NCBI GenBank assembly: GCA_026874595.1
Contig: CM049317.1
Location: 51,047,618-51,111,617 of the forward strand
Length of the DNA: 64,000 bases
Reading direction: 5' to 3'
Source of the DNA: Sipunculus nudus
Taxonomy: Eukaryota; Annelida; Sipuncula; Golfingiida; Sipunculidae
This document shows, in pieces, positions 55,763-64,000 of the stretch (within the stretch, counting starts at the first letter, position 1; the number at the start of each line of letters is the position of its first letter). Position numbers and translations under genes: made by a program. The notes beneath the pieces are model-generated. The model searched no databases, was not told the origin of the DNA, and saw only the letters and a list, made by a program, of their open reading frames with translations.

Positions 55763-56470
55763 CTGGTCATACTCCGGTACACTTGTTTTCTAAGGATGTA
55801 AAATCAAATTCCATAAACAGTGTTTCCCGTTACACTACACCGTGCCATGTCACGGTTAGTGACAGATTGTCGCAGTTTTCGGGCTCATTGTCAGATTGTA
55901 CGTGGAATCTGATCGTCCGTCTGAACGACAACATGAGATGACAGTTACGCTAAGGCCACTCCCCACTTCCAAGAGCCAAACATTCTCGATAGAACACTTC
56001 TAAGCCAACTCCGTCAATAATCTCTTTGAGGATTACAACGCGAAATGTGAATCAGTACAGATGTGTGACGGGACTCCAGCCTTGGTCACAGACGGACGCG
56101 ACTTTACAAATGAAGAATGGAACAGGCCAAGACCCAGAACTACCCGACCTGCCAACTTGACAACAATCGGCCAATTGATAAAAGCACTACACGGGCCTCA
56201 AAATACCCGTCTGACACGTGTAAATAATGTTGGAAATTTATTGGCCTTGGAACAGAGCTTCGCCAGGTAGACATCATATTCGTAAACATGGTGATAAACT
56301 CGTTCAGCTTAAATTATTATGGAGCTCAAATACGTCGGGGGCGGGGGGGACCTTTTTGGTTGATTATGCCTCTTCGCAGAACTTTTTTGGCCAAAAGGTG
56401 TCTATAATCCAAACACACCTCAAACCAATCAGTCTTATTTACATTGGAAAATGTTGATGAAGCGGTCATA
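55763..56470 (+). pseudogene. Possible LINE endonuclease-region relic
   Basis: In the plus frame starting 56,061 the segment TRVNNVGNLLALEQSF resembles the R/D-x-N-x-x-G-x-x-L-L motif near the end of apurinic-type endonuclease domains, and it lies at the expected distance upstream of the reverse transcriptase motifs. The rest is frame-shifted and hard to align by eye, so this is a weak call. Confidence 0.35.
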
Positions 56471-58220
56471 TTTCAAAATTATACTTTGCCCATTTCTTAT
56501 AAACTACGATGTGTCTGTGTACCGGATTGTCATTCCGCTAGTTCTGCTGACATAAACAAATACTATTATGATCGTGAAAACTATTAATAATTTATAAAGC
56601 CTATTGAAAGTCAGAACGAAATTTCTGGAAGAGAATGAGAGAATACCATGATAATAAAGATCTCTTTATGAACAAATATATCATCAATGGGGAGCTAGAT
56701 ATGAGTAAATTTTTGGCAGGGAGTTAAAGCAAGGCGGAAAAATCGAAACCACATGCAGAGTGAAATGAAATTTCCTGGTCTTGGTGTTGTCAGGGATCCG
56801 ACGGATATTGCTAATGGTTTGGGGACATAGTTCTAAAAATTATATACCCCTCTAGAAAGTTCTAAAACCTACATCAACAAATTATGAAGACCACTGTCCA
56901 AGATTTGACAGACTCATAACATTTTATGAGATGAACCAAAAATTCGTTAACTAAAGAAAGGCCAAGTCCCAGTCACCGATAATATTAGTAATGAACACCT
57001 CCAATATGTGGACACTTAACTTGTGAGGCAAATTTCTGATCTCTTTAATTTCATCTTAAGAAAATCCCCCACGCACGAAGAAGGGGATAATTATAACAAT
57101 TCCAAAATTAGGACTGATCAAGGTCTGATCTAAATAAATACAGGGGTATCTCCCTTCTTTCTTCTTCAAATTCAAGTTATTCAAAAAGTTCATTCTTTTT
57201 CAGGATTAACGATAATTTACCTTGTTGGGAGAAACATTCATTATGCTTATCAAAACAATAAATCATCCTTGCATGCGTCATTATTAGTTCAAGAAACTGT
57301 TTATCATAATACAGAACAAAATTATAAGAGATATGCATGTTTTCTGGACAGCCAAAAGGCTTTTGATGTAGTGTGGCACAAGGGTTAATATTTTGTTTGA
57401 GTTTGGCATCTAGGGGACTGTCTGGAGAGTCGCCTATGAAGCCTATCACAATGCTCAGAGTGCTGGGTTATATGAAGGTCCGCTAAGCGTTGGTTTCCCG
57501 TCAAACAACCTGTGAAGCAGGGTGGAGTCTTATCACCCATGTTTTTTTTCCTTATATATAAAAACCCTCTTCTTTGTGAACTGCGATATTCAAAACTAGG
57601 CTCCTTTGTCGGTTCTACTTTTACTCTATGTCCTACGCAAGCGGATGATATATTTTATTGTCACCTCCATCTGTGAGATTGCAATAAATAATTGATATTT
57701 GATAGAATTACTTTTGTATATGGAGGTTCAATTTAAATTTTGCAAAAAAATTAGTAGTAGTTTTTTGGGAAAGCGATAGGAAATTTGCAATAAATTCCAA
57801 ACTAAGACAATGGAAATTATGAGATATTCGGATCGAGGAAAAGTTACGGGTAACACATTTAGGTATATGTAGCCAAGGACACCAAAACTTAACTGTCCGT
57901 ATTGAGGATTCCTGCTGAATAAACGAGGATTTATTATCGTCACTTTTAGGAGTTGGGTTTCGGCCAAAGGGATTGAAGCCCTTGACGAGTGCAAGTTTGT
58001 ATAAGTCGTTAGTCTTTCTGAAAGCTGTGCACGGAGCTAAATTGTGATCTAACCTGAACAAGTCTCGTGTTAAGCCTTGAACGAATGGACAGGTTTTCCT
58101 GAAAGTCGTTCAAGGTTTACATCCGCGTACCAAGACTGATAACTTATCGTTATTTAGGATACCTCGCATCCTGCCGCTTGTTAAAAAAAGCTGAGTTGGC
58201 GTTACTAGGAAATACATCTT
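56471..58220 (+). pseudogene. Decayed LINE ORF2: reverse transcriptase and following region
   Basis: Several frames on the plus strand carry, in order, motifs of non-LTR reverse transcriptases: KKGIIITIPK (about 57,080) and KYRGISLLSS (57,135-57,165); FLDSQKAFDVVWH (57,342-57,380), containing the first catalytic aspartate; VKQGGVLSPM (57,512-57,541); and QADD (57,638-57,649) at the catalytic double aspartate. Post-RT sequence (about 57,730-58,190) includes KLVVVFWES, THLGICS and VVQGLHPRTKTDN. Multiple frameshifts and stops separate the motifs. The minus-strand frames of 88-117 codons here are shadows. The type looks L2/CR1- or RTE-like, but the clade needs alignment. Confidence 0.85.
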
Positions 58221-59155
58221 GATGTCTCCGGACGCAGATATATACAAGTTAATCATCATATAGCGCATATACCGGCCAATGTTTCACAAGCTTCAGCCTT
58301 GAACATGCACGCTTGTTTTTTTTCTCATGTGTGTGCGTGTGTGTAATATTGTCAGAACTAAAATTGATTGAGCATGTAGATATTTTAACTGGGCCAAGGG
58401 CACACCGAAAAACTTTTGGAAAACAGATTTGAAGAAGGTAATTATTGACAGGCCAAAAGGCTTATGAATTTCCCTCCTACTCTTTGACTCTAACAGTCAT
58501 TGATTCAAAATTTGATTTTTTAATAGTGTGCATCCTGACTGCTTCAGTCCTTCCGTGTTATGGAACTCCGCTGGAGCGATACCTAAATCTTTGCATTGTT
58601 TCAGCTGGATATTTAAAATACTAGTATAAATCGGTCAACATGACCAAATTCCTCTCTTATGTCATTTAAGTGGTACATTGTCCGTGTACAATTGCTTTAA
58701 TTACTGTTTTGTGATGCTACTAACGCATCAAGAGATTAGTAATGGGACTTTATTGTAATTGTATGTTGTGTAGAAGATTTTTTTTATTTTTTTTTATTTT
58801 AAATGGTGAAGATTTTCTTGGATTCATATTTAGTAGGTACACTGCAGTAAAATCATGGGCAGCTGATTATTTGTACATTATGCTGTACAGGTTTGGTAGC
58901 TTTATGAAAGACTATGAAAGTCGAAATACAGTTAATGGAACTGAAATTGAGTACAATCGATTCACCTAACCTGCATTTGTAAACGACTGTACATCTTTAC
59001 AAGTGTATGAATATTGACCGGCTGACCTTATGTGTACGTATCTATATACACTTTATATAGCCATTGTACATGTTTGTATGCACACTCATTGATTGTTATA
59101 TATATATATAGGATCTTCATCAATGGAGGAAATAAAGGATATCTATCTATCTTCA
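58221..59155 (+). mobile_element. LINE 3' part with a (TATC)n tail
   Basis: After the decayed ORF2 comes a 3'-terminal segment with GACTGTACATCTTTACAAGT and GAGGAAATAAAGGATATC, ending ATCTATCTATC near 59,150. An AATAAAG signal followed by a short tandem tail parallels the LINE 3' end at 20,393. A 75-codon frame (58,742-58,969) precedes it and may be the end of ORF2. Confidence 0.55.
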
Positions 59156-59802
59156 ATTTAATTTTAGCAATAACGTGGGGGGGGGGGGGGGGACATTACA
59201 TTAATTTGGTATATCCTCCTGGTTGACAAGGTTAAAAAAGGAAAAAATTTTGCCCGTCTCTGAACGAAAGCTGATTGTAACGTGGACGATCACAAAGATA
59301 TATATGCTTACATATATATATGCTCCTAGTTTTCAGGTGATTCAATTGTCAACTGAATTTTCTACTTTGCTCTCATTACCAAACCATTATTTGTATTATT
59401 TCCACCGTTGATGTTCTGTTAACTGTTCTTTGTTTTGCCTACAACACCTGCGGCCTCCGAGATAATCATGTCTCCCTGCGAGTTGTTGAAAGTTCTTGCG
59501 CAAATCATCTTGTTTCCCATGCAAAACCTAAACGGACGGTTGATTTTTGCCAGTGTAGAAAAGATGCAGACTCAGTACTACTAATGAAGTTATTATGAAC
59601 GTATGACCACACAGGCTCCGTAAATCTGTTGTACATAAAACACCTTCCCTTTCTTCTGCTTCGGGAAAAATATATTAATTGGTAGTTAATTAGGCAAAAT
59701 AGCTAATCTTCAGTTAATCGCCCAATTTTTTTTTTTTCAATCTGATCAGTATAACTTTTTTATCGTCGGTGTGAAGCATTTAAATATACTAGCTGCTCCC
59801 GT
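59156..59802. other. Spacer with a poly-G run
   Basis: A run of about 16 G at 59,177-59,192. No gene. Confidence 0.4.
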
Positions 59803-61522
59803 GGATAATCCACGGCTCTATATGATGCATATTTTTGTAATGAGCTGATAGTAACTAAACGATGGATATTTTAATCCTAAGGTTTTTGCAGGGACTTTTG
59901 TCATGTGTTTCGCTTATATGATATAAAGATTAATATTGCTAGAATTCTCCAGGAACACACACGGAGGCTCCCCCGAAATATCAAAATAGAAAGAAAATTA
60001 TTCTATTCAAGAAATCACACAACAAAATATTTTTTACCCGATAAACAACATAGGTCCGACAGCTTTATTGCTTGGAAAATATCGTAGATATAACGATTGT
60101 GTAACGAAGCATTCTACCGTGAAATTATATGAAAGATGCTTTGTATTAGTTGAGGCTCAGGCGACATCGTGAAACACGATGTTTATTCAGTGTAGTCAGT
60201 TGAGGGTATAGTCTAAGGCATGTTAACAGACACATGCGTTATTTGTATACACATGCATATGTCGCTGAAGTATCTTGTACACGAAACGTATAGCTGCCAA
60301 TGTTAAAAAGATAGGCTCAGAAAAATATATTCCAACAGTATTATATTTTTTGGTTTAAGTACTGTAAATTGTCATGGAATAAGCAGGTCTGATGCAAAAT
60401 TGACAACTCTCCCAGATAAAAAAAAGCAGGTTGATATATTTCGATGACAGCATTTGGCAAAGAAACCAATTAAGCTTTGGTACGTTGCATTGTCTTTCAG
60501 ATGTAATATAGATTTTGCTGAAAATTTGTAGAGGGGTAGAATAAAGCTGCATACGTAATCCATTATATTTTTGGAGGTAATCGGAATCACCATAATATAT
60601 TTTTTCTTAAGTGCCATAATCACAATTCCACAAAGGAATATTTATAAGGGGCTATTCCTTTGCCACGAATAGAAGCCGCCCATTCGTATGCAGTTGTTCT
60701 GCCACTCGCCTGGTGAACCTGTGTTTTACATGAAACGTGCACTTATAAACGAACGACTGATTAGTAGATTCTGGCGGGGGTTTCAAAGTTCCCACGAGAT
60801 TGAGGACCCTTAGAAGTGTGTACAATCCCCCCAGGGCTTCCTTTTGAAGGAAAAAACTTTTTTTAAACAACCCATAAATCGACTCAACTATTAAAACCAT
60901 GAATTTAATGGAAAGATGCCTCTGAATGTATAAAAATCAACATACCTGTAAACCTATAGAACGGTGATCGTGAAAAGGGTCTCAGCTATTTGTGTCCACT
61001 CAACGGGAAAAAAGCTCCCTATTAAAAGATTCATGTGGACGTGTGTACCGCGCTTGAATTTAAAATTATTACTTCCTTTTAATTGTATAGAATTCCTTAA
61101 CAGGCGATATATTGGAAATGGGGTTCAGTGTGAATTACAGTTCGCCTCCTGAAAAAGTATGACAGGCGAAATATATTTTGCTGAACATTTGTAGAGTGTT
61201 AGCGTAAGGACATATCACTTGTCCATTTCATTTTGGGGGTAATCAGGATCACTACAATATATATATTTTCTTATAAACCATTATGACAAAGGACCATTGC
61301 TTTGTCCCCGTGTGGAAGCCACCTATTCGTATTTATATATTCTGACACTCGCAAGGTGATCTCGTATCACTGAAGCATAACAGTGTTCACACATGAAACG
61401 CATACACGTGAACAAATGACTGATATTAAAAGGGATTCTGACTATGGATTCTAGTTTGTTATCAATTTAAAGATGTATGGGTGATTTTTTCAGTTTCACT
61501 GTCCCTACAGACAACGGATCTT

Positions 61523-61572
<50 letters not shown>

Positions 61573-62205
61573 TATATATATGTGTGTGTGTGTGTGTTTG
61601 TGTGTGTGTGTGACTCCCACCCCACCCCCACCCGAATGATAATTAAGTTGTGGGGCTTCTTTTAGAAAAAAAAAACTTCATAAAACACATGACTTTGCCA
61701 AACTTTTGAAACCATGGTTATCATGGAAAGATATTTTTGAATGTATAAAAATCAACATACCTGTAACCAATAACAAATTTGCCAAACGGTGGTCACATCA
61801 CTGGACTCAGTGATCAGTGTTGACCAAACGGAAAACCCTCGCATTGAAAGCGGAGTCATCTGGTCTTTGGATTAAAAACCTTTACTTCGAAAATTCCTTA
61901 GAGGCGTTACAGTGAATATGGGGAATCGATATGGATTATAGTGGGCCCGCGTGACCGCGAACTGCACGGAAATGCCTTTTGGACAGGACATGCTCTCTGG
62001 CCACGGTCTAAACAGGCCAGTTAACATCCTCGAGGCGCCTCCTGAAAAAGCGTAACAGGTATAGAGGACCTTGCAGCACAAAAGAAATAGGCTAAGGGAC
62101 ACCTGATGGGGAAATATTAAAATTATTAATTATTCAGCTTAATAGGGCATAATCCCGCAAAATAAGACAAACTTGTCATAGAAGAGCACACCACCGATAC
62201 GTCTG
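59803..62205 (+). repeat. Segmental duplication D3, copy 2
   Basis: Colinear with 25,085-28,720 but lacking the hAT-like MITE and the 0.64-kb insertion. It has an expanded (TA)n(TG)n tract at 61,517-61,612 where copy 1 has a poly-C run (about 28,111). The lack of conserved frames between the copies argues that the block is non-coding. Confidence 0.85.
61517..61612. repeat. (TA)n followed by (TG)n microsatellite
   Basis: About 65 bp of TA running into about 30 bp of TG. Confidence 0.95.
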
Positions 62206-62284
62206 ACGAATTTGGAGAGTCAAACAGAACGGAAGCAGGTAAACCATGGTCTAGAAAAATCCCAACTCCGTATTAATTCTATAG

Positions 62285-62509
62285 AAGATAACAATTAAGT
62301 GCAAGGTTTTAGAAAATAAGATATTTTGTTACCAGTATATGTTAATTCTAAATCAGGTTTAGTTATAAAATATTTATTTTAAACTCTGGAATTGAACTAA
62401 AGTGCATATTTCTAATTCTGACATATTTCATTTCCAAAATATAAATATTATTCTCCGAATTTCAGGGGGGGGGGTGATTATAAAGATCTCCCACATATTG
62501 ACGCCCCTG
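62285..62509 (+). mobile_element. hAT-like MITE, left-truncated copy
   Basis: AATTAAGTG(C/T)A(A/G)GG, TGTTAATTCT(A/T)AATCAGGTT and the right end ATTGACGCCCCTG (to 62,509) match the interior and right end of 25,582-26,047. The left terminal repeat is absent. Confidence 0.7.
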
Positions 62510-62812
62510 AATCTGATACACGCGATTATAGTCGTATGTTTAAAGTTATGGTATAATGATCATAAAAAATATAACTCGATGCTTGCACTGCAAAATGATG
62601 CCGCTATATAGACGTTAATTAATGAAAAGGGCTTCTAGAAAAAATTAATTAATCAACTACGCCAATACTTATTTGTATGATACTGTGGTGCTTAATTAAG
62701 TTAGGCTTATTTGGGTTTCATGTGTTTATTTATAGTTCCATATTCGGATAAAAGATGAGTGCTGACCCTCTTAAATCCCCCCGATTGCAAAACCATCGAT
62801 TTAATTTTTTAT
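62510..62812. other. Spacer
   Basis: No feature. Confidence 0.35.
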
Positions 62813-63450
62813 ACGCCCGTCATGTGACGGGAGTATAATGGTATAATCACCGTCCGTCCGTCAATTAGTTTTAGTGCCGTCGTGATAACTTACTTGGGCT
62901 TTTTATGGATTTTCATGAAAAGCACCATAACTACTTACTAATAGATTATCTTCCCCGTGTTCGATTACTGGCAACATCTACGCATATTTAATCAGGTGAC
63001 GGGTCCCTAGGCTACTTTGTGGTGTCGCAGGATAAGAAATGTTTATCAATGAAATATCTTGCCTAAGCTCGATTTTCGGCAAAATCCATGGAAATTTAAA
63101 GAGGCTGCCGCGATAAAACTTATAAGAAATGAAAATCAATAAAATATCTCGCCTAAGCTTGATATTCAGCAAAATCCATGCATATTCAATGAGGTCGCCG
63201 CGATAAAACTCATAAGAAATATAAATCAATAATAAGCTCGCCCAAGTTCGATTTCCAGCAAAATCCTTGCATATTTAATGAGGTCAGAGGTCACCGCACT
63301 TTGGAGGCACTTTGTTGACTTACCAAAAATCTTATGGATTTTCATGACACTCATACATATTTAGCAATAGAGTTTCTCACGCATATTTAATGAGGGCAGA
63401 AGTCACCAGACACGCCGGGCGTAGTATGCACGTTTGCGGTGCTCTTGTTT
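62813..63450 (-). repeat. Repeat family C, inverted copy
   Basis: Starts with ACGCCCGTCATGTGACGGGA (palindrome at 62,816-62,831 with one mismatch against the 41,731 copy), then CCGTCCGTCCGTC. Modules of AAAATCCATG(G/C)A(A/T)AT and CTCGCC(T/C)AAG follow, ending CAGACACGCCGGGCGTA. Confidence 0.75.
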
Positions 63451-64000
63451 CTTCATATATTCTTTCTTCTGCAATTATCTGTTTGCGCTGAATCGGCAAT
63501 ATATCTGATTTTCAAAGCTGATTTTGGCCACAATATCAGTACTAGGTCACGTGTTTGCACATGATATTTTTTTTCCCTAATCCGTAGCCCACTTCTGTCT
63601 TTAACTGACCTCTAGGCAAAATATTAGGCAGAGGTGACGGATTTTCACCTGTTATAATTTTTTTAATTAGAATTAACATTTAATTCCGAGGTCGTACGTG
63701 TACCTACCATTATTTACCAGGGGATTCTTATTTTTCCCAGGTACAAATCCTTTTTTATAGCTGAGTCATTTTCAGTTTGCTGAATTTACTATCATAACCA
63801 GATATTTATGAATTCGTAGACCATTGTTAAATGAAATTTATATAATGTTTTGCTTTGTCACAAAAAGTAGAGAACACGTTTGATTCAAATATATCATTTA
63901 CATTTAATAATACTAAGCCCATCACATTTATAAGTGGAAAATATTCACACCAGATGTTACATGCTAGACAAAACCACACGTGATACAATAAGCATATAAA
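63451..64000. other. Right-end stretch, no feature seen
   Basis: AT-rich with no repeat family or frame I can support. Confidence 0.45.

Noticed and set aside
57708-58061. Minus-strand 117-codon frame
   Set aside because: It lies antisense to post-reverse-transcriptase LINE sequence, which has recognisable motifs on the plus strand.

Overview
The window looks like AT-rich, intron- or intergenic-type DNA from an animal, most likely a marine mollusc or another lophotrochozoan. The reasons are: no dense ORFs or operons; about twenty long (TA)n microsatellites and many poly-G/poly-C runs; tRNA-headed SINEs; decayed non-LTR retrotransposon reverse transcriptase; solo-LTR-like elements; hAT-like and foldback DNA elements; and repeat types I associate with molluscan DNA (TGACCTTTGACC repeats, CCCGTCATATGACGGG repeats, CGGATCCAGGATT-type ends). 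The species cannot be named from the sequence alone. I recognise no intact protein-coding host gene.

Layout. 0.5-3.4 kb: a 0.33-kb inverted-repeat MITE (family A), an 88-bp perfect foldback element inserted in a 135-bp tandem repeat, and a tRNA-derived SINE. 5.8-8 kb: an unrecognised ORF pair and a 90-100 bp inverted repeat. 8.2-11.7 kb: a tandem array of a 1,050-bp unit. 11.9-13.8 kb: an element bounded by inverted repeats rich in AATCGGCCGATT. 14.5-15.3 kb: the first of three solo-LTR-like copies (others at 29.2-30.0 and 51.1-51.9 kb). 18.8-19.3 kb: the only CpG-rich, promoter-like patch, with a consensus splice donor on the minus strand. 19.7-20.6 kb: a LINE 3' end followed by a second family A MITE. 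21.9-22.7 kb: a 409-bp tandem duplication. 23.5-31.1 kb: a mosaic of segmental duplications; one block recurs 5.5 kb away and another about 35 kb away at 59.8-62.2 kb. A 466-bp hAT-like MITE sits in one copy with an 8-bp target duplication, and the other copy keeps the related empty site. 31.4-31.9 kb: the best-preserved LINE C-terminal fragment. 33-42 kb: several interspersed repeat families and SINEs. 46.0-49.7 kb: a 3.7-kb foldback-like element whose inverted ends are arrays of an ~18-24 bp unit, flanked by GAGGT. 50.9-52.0 kb: a solo-LTR-like element that split a (TAC)n tract. 54.5-59.2 kb: a decayed LINE with recognisable reverse transcriptase motifs. 59.8-63.5 kb: the second copy of the large duplicated block and an inverted copy of the ATGACGGG repeat.

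Functionally the window reads as nested, repeatedly duplicated transposon debris, and the insertions can be partly ordered in time. The most unusual item is the element at 45,980-49,675. The most likely host-gene signal is the CpG-rich patch at 18.83-19.34 kb. All coordinates come from reading by eye; repeat boundaries are approximate unless a target duplication fixes them.
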